From: Spirilliplanes yamanashiensis
Lineage (GTDB): Bacteria; Actinomycetota; Actinomycetes; Mycobacteriales; Micromonosporaceae
Assembly: GCF_016863475.1 (NCBI RefSeq)
Contig: NZ_BOOY01000030.1
Location: forward strand, 62,001 to 126,000
Reading direction: 5' to 3'
DNA length: 64,000 nucleotides
The first letter of the stretch is position 1, and every line of letters begins with the position of its first letter. Under the pieces are notes generated by a model, which did no database searches, was not told the DNA's origin, and worked only from the letters and a program-made list of their open reading frames with translations. Below are positions 55,494 through 63,092 of the stretch, in pieces. The position numbers were made by a program, and so were the translations under genes.

Positions 55494-57119
55494 TCAGGCG
55501 GCGATGGCGAAGCCCTCGTAGCCCTTCTCGGCCACCTCGTCGCACTTCTTGCGGTACGCGCCCACCCCGCCGGCGTAGGGCATGAACACGCGCGGCTTGC
55601 CGGGCACGTTGGCGCCCAGGTACCAGGAGTTGGCCTTGGGGTAGAGGGTGTAGCCGGCGATCTCGTTGACGTGGTCGACCCAGGCGTCCTGCGCCTCGGG
55701 CAGCGCCTCGACCGTGCGCAGGCCCTGGTCGCGCAGGTGCTCGACGAGGTCGACGACCCAGTCGACGTGCTGCTCGATCGACACGATCATGTTGGACAGC
55801 ACGGACGGGCTGCCCGGACCGGTGATCATGAACAGGTTGGGGAACCCGGCGGAGCCGATCCCGAGGTACGTGCGCGGCCCGGCGCTCCACGTCTCCTTCA
55901 GCGACAGCCCGTCGCGGCCGCGGATGTCCACGTTGGTCAGCGAGCCGGTCATGGCGTCGAAGCCGGTGGCGTACACGATGACGTCGAACTCGTGTTCCCT
56001 CTCGGCGGTGCGCACGCCGCGCTCGGTGATCTCGACCAGCGGGGTGCGGCGCAGGTTCACCAGGTGCACGTTGTCGCGGTTGTAGGTCTCGTAGTAGTTG
56101 GTGTCCAGGCAGGGGCGCTTGGTGCCGACCGGGTAGTCGGGGCACAGGTCGGCGGCCACCTGCGGGTCGTCCACGATGTCGTGGATCTTGCCGTGGATCC
56201 AGCTCTTGGCCGTGTCGTTGGCCTCCTGGCTGGTCGACAGGTCGGTGAACGTGGACAGCAGGTTGACCAGGCTGCCGCTCTCCCACGCCGCCTCGTAGAT
56301 GGCGTGGCGCTCGGAGTCGGACACCTCCAGGGCCGACTTCGTCGGCACCACGACGGGCACGCCGGCCGCGGACTCCTTCTGCGCCTGCCGGTACGACCGG
56401 TAGTCGGCCCGCATGGCGGCGACCTCGTCCGGGCGCAGCCGCCGGTTGCGGGCGGGCAGCGAGTACGCGGGGGTGCGCTGGAAGACGGTCAGCTCGGCGG
56501 CCTGCTCGGCGATGACCGGGATGGACTGCACGCCCGACGAGCCGGTGCCGATGATGCCGACGCGCTGGCCGGTGAAGTCGACGCCCTCGTGCGGCCAGTG
56601 CGCGGTGTGGTAGGTCGCGCCCTTGAACGTGTCGAGCCCGGGGATCTCCGGCATCTTCGACGCCGACAGGCAGCCGGTCGCCATGACGAGGAACCGGGCG
56701 GTGACGGCGTCGGCGTGCTCGGTGCGGACCAGCCAGCTGCGGCTCTCGTCGTCCCAGGTGGCGCCGCTGACCCGGGTGCGGAAGACGATGTCGCGGCGCA
56801 GGTCGAAGCGGTCGGCGACGTGCTGGGCGTACTTGAGGATCTCCGGCTGCGTCGGGTAGCGCTCCTCCCACGGGTACTCCTGCTCCAGTTCGGCGGAGAA
56901 GGAGTACGAGTAGGCGAGGCTCTCGACGTCGACGCGGGCGCCCGGGTAGCGGTTCCAGTACCAGGTGCCGCCGACGTCGGTGCCCGCCTCGAACACGACG
57001 GCGGACATGCCGAGCTTGCGGAGCCGGTGCAGCAGGTACATGCCGGAGAAGCCGGCGCCGACGACGACCACGTCGACGGCGGGGGGTACGGCGCGGGCGG
57101 GGGATGCGGGGGTGGTCAT
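55494..57119 (-). CDS. Baeyer-Villiger flavin monooxygenase
   Basis: 541 residues, typical of cyclohexanone/phenylacetone monooxygenases. Two Rossmann motifs (VVVGAGFSGMYLLH for FAD, IIGTGSSGVQSIP for NADPH) flank the type I BVMO fingerprint FKGATYHTAHWP. The enzyme inserts oxygen next to a ketone carbonyl. With the esterase downstream it forms a ketone-degradation operon. Its promoter is discussed at 57229-57257. Confidence 0.93.
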   Translation of the reverse strand: MTTPASPARAVPPAVDVVVVGAGFSGMYLLHRLRKLGMSAVVFEAGTDVGGTWYWNRYPGARVDVESLAYSYSFSAELEQEYPWEERYPTQPEILKYAQHVADRFDLRRDIVFRTRVSGATWDDESRSWLVRTEHADAVTARFLVMATGCLSASKMPEIPGLDTFKGATYHTAHWPHEGVDFTGQRVGIIGTGSSGVQSIPVIAEQAAELTVFQRTPAYSLPARNRRLRPDEVAAMRADYRSYRQAQKESAAGVPVVVPTKSALEVSDSERHAIYEAAWESGSLVNLLSTFTDLSTSQEANDTAKSWIHGKIHDIVDDPQVAADLCPDYPVGTKRPCLDTNYYETYNRDNVHLVNLRRTPLVEITERGVRTAEREHEFDVIVYATGFDAMTGSLTNVDIRGRDGLSLKETWSAGPRTYLGIGSAGFPNLFMITGPGSPSVLSNMIVSIEQHVDWVVDLVEHLRDQGLRTVEALPEAQDAWVDHVNEIAGYTLYPKANSWYLGANVPGKPRVFMPYAGGVGAYRKKCDEVAEKGYEGFAIAA

Positions 57120-57228
57120 GGTGCCTCCTCCACGGGGAGATGGGTGAGGGCGTGCGCCATCGCCGCGCGCCGGGGGTGGCCGCGGTAGTCGGTGACGGAG
57201 TGATGACGGTCGAGGTGACCCGACTCAC

Positions 57229-57257
57229 AAAATAGGATGCATTCTGCATCCGGTCAA
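57229..57257 (-). promoter_or_regulatory. Promoter with palindromic spacer driving the BVMO operon
   Basis: On the minus strand TTGACC (57252-57257), exactly 17 nt, TATTTT (57229-57234). The whole 17-nt spacer is the palindrome GGATGCA-N3-TGCATCC (57235-57251). This is the strongest sigma-A-like promoter I found. A repressor, for example of the TetR family, bound to the spacer would block RNA polymerase. No TetR gene is in the window. About 109 nt separate the -10 from the ATG. Confidence 0.75.
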
Positions 57258-57320
57258 CGCGCCTCGTTCACGCCATCTGCACATCTCCGTAACACACCTG
57301 TCACGGAGAGAAATGGGGCG

Positions 57321-57926
57321 CTAGATCGCCCGGCGCAGCACGTCCAGGACGAACCACTCGTCCTCGTGGTGCACGACCGGCTCCAGCCCGGGCCACGCCA
57401 GCAGCTCGCGGTGGGCGTTGAAGCCGTCGTAGTTGCCGCCGTGCTCCCGGTCGCGGAAGTGCACCGACACCAGGTCGCCACCCGGCTCCAGGCGGGCCAC
57501 CAGCCCGTCCAGCAGCGCGCTCATGTCCTCGGCGGACAGGTAGTACAGCAGGTCACCGACGACCATCAGGTCGAACGTGCCCGCCGGCAGCTCCGCCGGC
57601 AGCATCGCCAGGGCCGCATCGACGTGCGGCAGGTCGCGCACCAGCTCGGCGGTCTGCCGCACCGCGTCGGCGGCGCAGTCGACGGCCAGTACCTCGTCGC
57701 AGCGCTCCGCCAGCATCCGGGTCAGCAGGCCGACCGAGCAGCCCGGCTCGTAGCAGCGGCGGTACCGCGGCCGCGGCAGGCTCGCCATCGTCACCGCGTA
57801 CTTGCGCTGGTCGTGCCACTTGATCGCGAGATCCCACGGGTCGTCCTTCGCCAGGTACAGGTTGACGAAATGCTCCTGGGACACCGACGCCGCGGGGGGA
57901 CTGGCGTCATCCTGTGCTCGCACCAC
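57321..57926 (-). CDS. NodS-like SAM-dependent methyltransferase
   Basis: About 201 residues. HFVNLYLAKDDPWDLAIKWHD and RKYAVTMASLPRPRYRRCYE (each family-typical) lead into motif I EPGCSVGLLT and FDLMVVGDLLYYL. NodS-type enzymes N-methylate deacetylated oligosaccharides, but the actinobacterial group is uncharacterised and the acceptor is unknown. Two adjacent GTG codons (57926, 57923) are the likely start; no clear ribosome binding site. Confidence 0.82.
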   Translation of the reverse strand: MVRAQDDASPPAASVSQEHFVNLYLAKDDPWDLAIKWHDQRKYAVTMASLPRPRYRRCYEPGCSVGLLTRMLAERCDEVLAVDCAADAVRQTAELVRDLPHVDAALAMLPAELPAGTFDLMVVGDLLYYLSAEDMSALLDGLVARLEPGGDLVSVHFRDREHGGNYDGFNAHRELLAWPGLEPVVHHEDEWFVLDVLRRAI

Positions 57927-57998
57927 GCCGCGATTCTGCCGGACGCCCGGGCGCCCCGCTCCCCCGGCCCCCGCCCTCCGCCCGCCGGTGGCCGTGCG

Positions 57999-58091
57999 CA
58001 TTCCGTGTTAGCGTGGCGGTGTCGCAGTTTTGATTTCCGTGGACGTCGCCGGCGCCCGGTGGGTATCCGAACCCCGCCCGGCGCCTTTTTT
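57999..58091 (+). ncRNA. Leader/terminator element, copy 1
   Basis: A -10-like TAGCGT (58009-58014) is followed after 17 nt by conserved blocks GATTTC, GTGGACGT and GCCGGCGCC, then a hairpin (58051-58085; GGCGCC outer stem, GGTGGG/CCCCGCC inner stem) and six Ts (58086-58091). The same unit occurs at 58683-58769. It ends 37 nt before the ATG of the small gene at 58129. It could be a transcription attenuator or a free small RNA of about 70 nt. Confidence 0.65.
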
Positions 58092-58128
58092 GTTCACCGT
58101 CCCGGCACGCGCATTTTCTGGAGAAGAC

Positions 58129-58359
58129 ATGACAGTGCACCAGACCGATTTCCCGCGCCGGATCGTCGTCGGCAAGCCGGCCGTCGTCGCCGCGCTGCGC
58201 GGCCGCGGGCTGCACATGCGGGCCGACTGGGTCGACCGCGAACTGCCGGACCGGGTCGACGCGACCCGGCACACCGGCCTGTTCGCCACGCTCGGCATCG
58301 ACCCCGCCGACCTGCCGGCCCTCCCTGCCGACCAGCCGACCGCCGACCAGCAGGCCTGA
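58129..58359 (+). CDS. Small hypothetical protein, 76 residues
   Basis: Ile/Val/Arg-rich start (FPRRIVVGKPAVVAALRGRG) and acidic end (GIDPADLPALPADQPTADQQ). GGAGAAGAC directly before the ATG is a good ribosome binding site. No family recognised. It is preceded by leader element copy 1, so its expression may depend on read-through of the hairpin. Confidence 0.65.
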   Translation: MTVHQTDFPRRIVVGKPAVVAALRGRGLHMRADWVDRELPDRVDATRHTGLFATLGIDPADLPALPADQPTADQQA

Positions 58360-58366
58360 TCCGCGC

Positions 58367-58594
58367 TCAGACGGGCAGCGGCGGCTGCACCTCGCGCCAC
58401 GTGTGCTCCGAGCCCCGCCACGCGCCCGCCACGATCGCCGCCGCACTCCCGCTCGGGCAGTCCTGCACCCGCGACCGCCCGGGCGCGCCGCCGATGCGCA
58501 CCAGCACGTCCCACCGCCGGCCGTCGCTGCGGATGAAGACGTCGCGCCGTGAGCGCGTGGTCGTGCTGCCGTTCCACCAGTGCCGCTGAACCAT
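58367..58594 (-). CDS. Small hypothetical protein, 75 residues
   Basis: Basic and Trp-rich: QRHWWNGSTTTRSRRDVFIR and RRWDVLVRIGG, ending TWREVQPPLPV. GGTGGCGGCGTG precedes the ATG at 58594. It is convergent with the 58129 gene, 7 nt apart. No family recognised; coding is supported by residue composition and ribosome binding site only. Confidence 0.55.
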   Translation of the reverse strand: MVQRHWWNGSTTTRSRRDVFIRSDGRRWDVLVRIGGAPGRSRVQDCPSGSAAAIVAGAWRGSEHTWREVQPPLPV

Positions 58595-58682
58595 CACGCC
58601 GCCACCGTACAGGTGACCCGGAAATCCGCACGTCCCACCACCGGCACACATTCCGGCATCCATTCCCGCCGTTTTCGCGGCC

Positions 58683-58769
58683 GATTTCGTGGTAGCGTGC
58701 GGGTACCGAACTGAAGATTTCGTGGACGTGCCGGCGCCGCAGGGTCTCCGAGACCCTACGGCGCTTTTT
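58683..58769 (+). ncRNA. Leader/terminator element, copy 2
   Basis: TAGCGT (58693-58698), 17 nt, blocks GATTTC, GTGGACGT and GCCGGCGCC, then a hairpin (58734-58764; GCGCCG/CGGCGC outer stem, AGGGTCT/AGACCCT inner stem, loop CCG) and five Ts. The inner stem differs from copy 1 but still pairs, which supports conservation of the structure. It ends 73 nt before the DUF5994 gene. Confidence 0.65.
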
Positions 58770-58842
58770 GTCTGGCGCATTCTTTGCATTTCCCGGCACC
58801 CGCGGCGGACGACCTCCGGCCGCGCGAGAGGACTCGAGTCCC

Positions 58843-59628
58843 ATGACAGCCACCGCGCCCCGTCCCACCCCTGCCACACCCGCCGCCGCAGCCCCGGCCA
58901 CTCCGGCCCCGGCTCCGGCCGCTGCGGCCCCTGCCACCCCGGCGGTTGCGGCACCGGCTACTCCGGCCCCGATGACGCCGGCTCCGGCCACCCCGGCCGC
59001 CGCCGCTGCGGCCGAGCCGACCAAGGCAGCCGCTCCGACCGAGCCGACCAAGGCAGCCGCTCCGGTCAAGCCGGCCAAGCTGACCAAGCCGACCGAGCAG
59101 GCCGAGCCGACCGAGCAGACCGAGCAGGCCGAGCAGACCGAGCAGGCCAAGCCGACCGAGCAGGCCAAGCCGGCCGAGCAGGCCAAGGCGGTCGCTCCGG
59201 CTGAGCCGGACGGCCCCGCCGGGAACGACCGGCTGCGGCTCGCCGGGTCCGCCGGGCGGTCCGCCGCCATCGACGGCGCCTGGTGGCCGCGCACCACCGA
59301 CCCCGCGGCCGAGCTGCCCGCCCTCGTGGAGGCGCTGAGCGGCAGCCGCGGCACCGTCACCCACCTGCTGCTGCACGCCGCCGACTGGGAGACGCCGCAC
59401 CCGCGCCGGATGAGCGTCGGCGGGAGCGTCGTGCGGCTGGGCTGGTTCAGCTCGCAGCCCGCCGGCCTGCTCACCGCCGTCTGCGACGTGCACGCCGACC
59501 GGTTCGACCTGCTCGTCGTGCCGCCCGCGGCGACGCCCGAGTCGGCCGCGGCCGCGCTGACCGCCGCCGCCGACGCGGGCGACAGCCGGTCCGCGCCGGC
59601 CCTGCTCGCCGACGTGCGCACCAGCTGA
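58843..59628 (+). CDS. DUF5994 protein with low-complexity N-terminal extension
   Basis: 261 residues. Residues 1-125 are low-complexity: an Ala/Pro part (PATPAPAPAAAAPATPA type), then short repeats mixing EQT, EQA, KP and PTEQ. Residues 128-261 are the DUF5994 domain (RLRLAGSAGR, DGAWWPRT, LPALVEALSG, VVRLGWFSSQ, DLLVVPP). DUF5994 is common in actinobacteria beside stress sigma factors; its biochemical role is unknown. The sigma gene follows after 40 nt, likely the same transcript. Confidence 0.8.
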   Translation: MTATAPRPTPATPAAAAPATPAPAPAAAAPATPAVAAPATPAPMTPAPATPAAAAAAEPTKAAAPTEPTKAAAPVKPAKLTKPTEQAEPTEQTEQAEQTEQAKPTEQAKPAEQAKAVAPAEPDGPAGNDRLRLAGSAGRSAAIDGAWWPRTTDPAAELPALVEALSGSRGTVTHLLLHAADWETPHPRRMSVGGSVVRLGWFSSQPAGLLTAVCDVHADRFDLLVVPPAATPESAAAALTAAADAGDSRSAPALLADVRTS

Positions 59629-59668
59629 CCGCACCTCCGCCTCGTACCAGGCACCAGGAAGAGGCACC

Positions 59669-60436
59669 ATGACCGCCGTACCGATTCACGAGAGCCGGGC
59701 CGACGCCCTCATCGACGCGCTCGCCGGGCACCCGGCGGGCACCGCCGGGCACGACGCCGCCCGCGCGGCCGCGATCGAGGCGTGGCGGCCGATGGCCCGC
59801 CGGCTCGCCCAGCGCTACGCCCGCAACGGCGAGAGCCTCGACGACCTGGTGCAGGTCGCGTCCATCGGCCTCATCCGCGCCGTCGACCGGTTCGACGCCG
59901 GGCGGGGCACGCCGTTCACCGCGTTCGCCATCCCGACGATCGCGGGCGAGATCAAACGGCACTTCCGCGACCGCACGTGGGCGATCCGCGTTCCCCGCCG
60001 CCTGCAGGAACTGCGGCTGGCCATCACCACCGCCGACACCGTCCTGTCGCACACCCTCGGCCGCAGCCCCACGGTCGCCGACGTCGCCGCCCACCTCGGC
60101 ATCACCGAGGAGGCCGTCATCGAGGGGCTGGAGGGCGCCCGGGCGTACCGCACGACCTCGCTGTCGACGCCGACCGGCGCCGACGGCGGCATCGAGCTCG
60201 GCGACACCCTCGGCGCGCCCGACGCCGGGTACGAGGCGGTCGAGCAGCACGAGAGCCTGCAGCCGGCGCTGGCGACGCTCGACGAGCGCGACCGGCGGAT
60301 CATCGCGCTGCGGTTCTACGGCAACCTGACGCAGGCGCAGATCGCCGCCGAGCTGGACCTGTCGCAGATGCACGTCTCCCGGCTGCTGCGCCGGGCGCTG
60401 AGCCGCCTGCGCGCGACCATGGACGCCGAGCTCTGA
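59669..60436 (+). CDS. SigB/SigF-family RNA polymerase sigma factor
   Basis: 255 residues with regions 2, 3 and 4 of the general-stress/sporulation type: LDDLVQVASIGLIRAVDRFD, FAIPTIAGEIKRHFRDRTW, IRVPRRLQELRL, TVADVAAHLGIT, and LTQAQIAAELDLSQMHVSRLLRRAL (in part). No anti-sigma gene (RsbW-like) is adjacent in the window. A second, similar sigma factor begins at 63643. Confidence 0.92.
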   Translation: MTAVPIHESRADALIDALAGHPAGTAGHDAARAAAIEAWRPMARRLAQRYARNGESLDDLVQVASIGLIRAVDRFDAGRGTPFTAFAIPTIAGEIKRHFRDRTWAIRVPRRLQELRLAITTADTVLSHTLGRSPTVADVAAHLGITEEAVIEGLEGARAYRTTSLSTPTGADGGIELGDTLGAPDAGYEAVEQHESLQPALATLDERDRRIIALRFYGNLTQAQIAAELDLSQMHVSRLLRRALSRLRATMDAEL

Positions 60437-60444
60437 CGGCCACG

Positions 60445-60804
60445 GTGACCGTCCTGGCCGCGTACCGGACGGACCCGGCCCGCCTGCGGCACCTCGTGCG
60501 CGGCATGGCGGTCCTGGACCGCGCCGCCTTCACCCGGCTCTACGAGGCCCTGTCCCCCGCGGTGACCGCCGGCCTGACCGCCCTCATGACGGACCCGGCC
60601 CGGGCGCGGGAGTTCACGGCCGCCGCCTTCGTCGAGGCGTGGCAGACCGCGAACGCCCACACCGCCGACGAGGACGTCGCCGGGTGGATCACCGGCGTCG
60701 CGATGATGTTGGCGCTGGAGGCCGGTCCGGACACCGAGGCGGACGACGAGCCGGTCGACCGGCTCGCCTCCCTGCTGGCCGGCGGCCGGTCCCAGCTCTG
60801 CTGA
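60445..60804 (+). CDS. ECF-like sigma region 2-only protein
   Basis: 119 residues. FTRLYEALSPAVTAGLTALM and FTAAAFVEAWQTANAHTADE, then VAGWITGVAMMLAL, match the pattern of ECF sigma region 2, but the DNA-binding region 4 is absent. It starts 8 nt after the sigma stop (GTG at 60445; alternatives at 60499 and 60505). It may be a truncated paralogue or a core-binding modulator of the sigma factor encoded before it. Confidence 0.6.
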   Translation: MTVLAAYRTDPARLRHLVRGMAVLDRAAFTRLYEALSPAVTAGLTALMTDPARAREFTAAAFVEAWQTANAHTADEDVAGWITGVAMMLALEAGPDTEADDEPVDRLASLLAGGRSQLC

Positions 60805-60828
60805 CCCGCGCCGGCGCGCGGCGCCCGC

Positions 60829-61395
60829 TCAGCGGGTGGCGCGGCCGGTGAGCTTGTCGCGCAGCCGGTCGACCAGGCCGACGCCGGGGCCCACGAGCTT
60901 GTGGAACAGCTCGCTGTTGGGCGCTGCGGGGTGCGGCCGGGTGGGCGCCAGCTTCTTCGCGGCCTCGACCATGCCGGCCAGCTCGACCAGCTCGTCGGCC
61001 GGGATGCGGCGGCGCAGCTCGGGGAACTGCTCGGTCTCCTCGTCCTGCACGTGGTCGGCGAGCTGCGTCTCCAGCCGGCGCAGCGCCGCCTCGAACTCGG
61101 GCGTGGACACGTCCGCCGACTCGAGCTCCTTCATCGCCTTCTCGAGTTCCTTGTGCTCCTCGATGTCGTGCTCGACGGCCTTCTCGCCGTCGGGCAGGTG
61201 CTTGCGCATGGCCGGGTAGACGTACATCTCCTCGGCGACGGCGTGCCGGACCAGCTCGCTGATGCAGGTGTCGATGAGGTCGCGGCGCATCATCGGGTCC
61301 TTGATCGTCCAGACCTCGCCGATCAGGGCGACGGCGTCACGGTGGTCGGCGGTGAGGACGTCGACGACGTCCTGGCGGGACTGGCTGGTGGTCAT
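60829..61395 (-). CDS. Hemerythrin HHE-domain protein
   Basis: 188 residues. Metal-ligand motifs of a four-helix hemerythrin-like bundle: TADHRD, RHAVAEEMYVYP, VEHDIEEHKE, and LADHVQDEETEQFPEL. Such proteins bind a di-iron centre and are linked to oxygen or redox stress. The C-terminus is a basic tail. Single gene on the minus strand among the sigma-factor genes. Confidence 0.9.
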   Translation of the reverse strand: MTTSQSRQDVVDVLTADHRDAVALIGEVWTIKDPMMRRDLIDTCISELVRHAVAEEMYVYPAMRKHLPDGEKAVEHDIEEHKELEKAMKELESADVSTPEFEAALRRLETQLADHVQDEETEQFPELRRRIPADELVELAGMVEAAKKLAPTRPHPAAPNSELFHKLVGPGVGLVDRLRDKLTGRATR

Positions 61396-61510
61396 GGTTT
61401 CCTCCGCGAACGGGCGCCGGGCTGGACGATCCCCGGCTACCCCGCCCCGGGCGTTCTAGTCATGCGGCGCGACCGGCGTGGGAGCGGGCGGCGCCGGGTA
61501 CCCCACCGGG

Positions 61511-62348
61511 ATGCGACTGCCGCGCACCGCCCGGATGAGCCCCGCCCAGCGACGGCTGATCCACGCCGCCCCGGACCCGGCCGGCGGGTTCGTCAGCGGC
61601 ACGGCGACGGCGCACGGCCTGCGCCTGCACGTCCGGCACCGCCCCGGCGCGGCGGGGACGGACGGCGCGGCGCCGTGGGTGCTGCTGCACGGCCTGGCCG
61701 TGTCGCACCGCTACCTGATGCCGACGGCGGCCGCCCTGCCCGGCCCGGTGTACGTGCCCGACCTGCCCGGCTTCGGGCTGTCCGGCACGCCGCGCCGGGC
61801 GCTGAGCACCGAGCAGCACGCCGGCGTGGTGGCCGCCTGGATGGACCAGGCGGGGGTGCGCGCCGCCGCGGTGCTCGGCAACTCGTTCGGCTGCCAGGTC
61901 GCCGTCGAGCTGGCGGTCCGGCGCCCGGACCTGGTGGGCGCGCTCGTGCTGGTCGGCCCGACGGCCGACCCGGCGGCGCCCACGATGCTGGGCCAGGCGG
62001 CCCGGTGGTTGCGTGACCTCGTCGGCGAGGACCCGCGCCAGGCGCCGATGATCGCCGGGGACGTCCGCGACGCCGGCGTGCGCCGGGTGGTGGCGACCCT
62101 GCGGCACTCCGTCCGGCACCACATCGAGCGGCGGCTCCCGCTGGTCCAGGCGCCGGTGCTGGTGCTGCGCGGCGCACGACCCCATCGCCCCGGCCGGCTG
62201 GGTGGCCCGGGCGGCCGCGCTGGCCCCGGCCGGCACGGCGGGCGAGGTGCCGGGCGCGGCGCACAACGCGGTGACGACGGCGGGCACGCGGGTGGCGGCC
62301 CTGGCGGCCGCCTTCGTCGCTCAGCCCTCGACGCCCGTGGTGTCGTGA
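61511..62348 (+). pseudogene. Alpha/beta-hydrolase gene with a frameshift
   Basis: Reads as a normal hydrolase from ATG 61511 (VLLHGLAVSHRYLMP, DLPGFGLSG, nucleophile GNSFGC) to APVLVLRG. After 62171 the frame changes by +1 (one extra G, or two bases lost). In the new frame the acid HDPIAPAGW and histidine PGAAHNAVTT follow, ending at TGA 62346-62348. Without correction the frame reads into the next genes. Either a true inactivation, a sequencing error in CGCGGCGC, or programmed shift. Confidence 0.8.
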
Positions 62349-62995
62349 GCCGAGCCGACCGGCTTGGACTCGGGCGACCCGCGCTGGCGCAGGTAGATCG
62401 ACAGGATCGCCATGGACGCGACGGCGAGCAGTTCCGACTGCCAGTTCTGCAGGGTGCGGTTCCAGAAGTCCGCCTCCAGCAGGTACGCCCCCCACGGCAC
62501 CGGGTCCTGCAGCCGGCGCAGCTGCTCCTCGTTGTAGGCGGCCGCCCCGGCGACGGACTGGACCAGCCACGACAGCAGGAAGATCAGGCCCATCACCAGG
62601 CCGAGGGAGTTGGAGTACACCCCCAGCCGCCAGCCCCGCGCCCGGGCCCACGCCGGGGAGTCCGCCCGGGCGTGCTCCCCCACGTGCTGGTCGGCGTCGG
62701 GCTCGCGGCCGACCGCGTCCAGCGGCTTGGACTCCGGGGAGCCCCGCTGCACCAGCCAGACGGTCAGCGTCACGAACAGGAAGAACTGCAGGTACTCCGA
62801 CTGCCAGTTCTCGGCCACGTCGACCGCGAAGCTCGCCGAGGTCAGGTAGCGCCCGAGGGACACCTCCGCCAGGCCGTCGGAGCGCAGCTGGTCGTTGTAG
62901 TCGGCGTGGCCCGCGAACGCCTGGCCGACGAGCGCGAGCAGGAACAGCACCCCGAACACCAGGCCCAGGGAGTTCTGCCGCAGGAACCGGCGCAT
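62321..62995 (-). CDS. DUF6766 membrane protein
   Basis: 224 residues built from two copies of one unit of about 100 residues. Each copy has NSLGLVxGxxFLL, a second membrane helix after an ENWQSEYL / QNWQSELL segment, and ends RGSPESKP. Four membrane helices in total. Function unknown. GAGGGGGGAG precedes the ATG at 62995. Third gene of a lipoprotein-peptide-DUF6766 unit; overlaps the convergent hydrolase remnant by 28 bp. Confidence 0.82.
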   Translation of the reverse strand: MRRFLRQNSLGLVFGVLFLLALVGQAFAGHADYNDQLRSDGLAEVSLGRYLTSASFAVDVAENWQSEYLQFFLFVTLTVWLVQRGSPESKPLDAVGREPDADQHVGEHARADSPAWARARGWRLGVYSNSLGLVMGLIFLLSWLVQSVAGAAAYNEEQLRRLQDPVPWGAYLLEADFWNRTLQNWQSELLAVASMAILSIYLRQRGSPESKPVGSAHDTTGVEG

Positions 62996-63006
62996 GGTCT
63001 CCCCCC

Positions 63007-63090
63007 TCACCGGTGCAGCAGCCCGAGCGTCAGCAGGTACGCCAGGCCGGCGCCGATCACGACGAGGCACAGCACGAACAGGGCACGCAC
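63007..63090 (-). CDS. 27-residue single-span membrane peptide
   Basis: VRALFVLCLVVIGAGLAYLL then TLGLLHR: one hydrophobic helix with a basic end. GGGAGG lies 6 nt before the GTG and is embedded in the last codons of the lipoprotein gene, whose stop is 2 nt upstream. It is 11 nt from the DUF6766 start. The ribosome binding site and operon position are the case for a real gene. Confidence 0.6.
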   Translation of the reverse strand: MRALFVLCLVVIGAGLAYLLTLGLLHR

Positions 63091-63092
63091 GG

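Noticed and set aside
55452-57188. 578-codon plus-strand open frame opposite the BVMO gene
   Set aside because: Antisense to an enzyme with complete fingerprints.
58001-58130. Known metabolite riboswitch (c-di-AMP, cobalamin and similar)
   Set aside because: The leader before the hairpin is only about 35 nt and lacks the core of any riboswitch class I know; reported as an unassigned element.
59030-59200. CRISPR-like or tandem-repeat array
   Set aside because: The short repeats are the codons of the EQ/KP extension of the DUF5994 protein, without spacers.
58689-59204. Frame reading through leader copy 2 into the DUF5994 gene
   Set aside because: It would translate the hairpin and T-run, and then shadows the low-complexity repeats; the ATG at 58843 has the true domain in frame.
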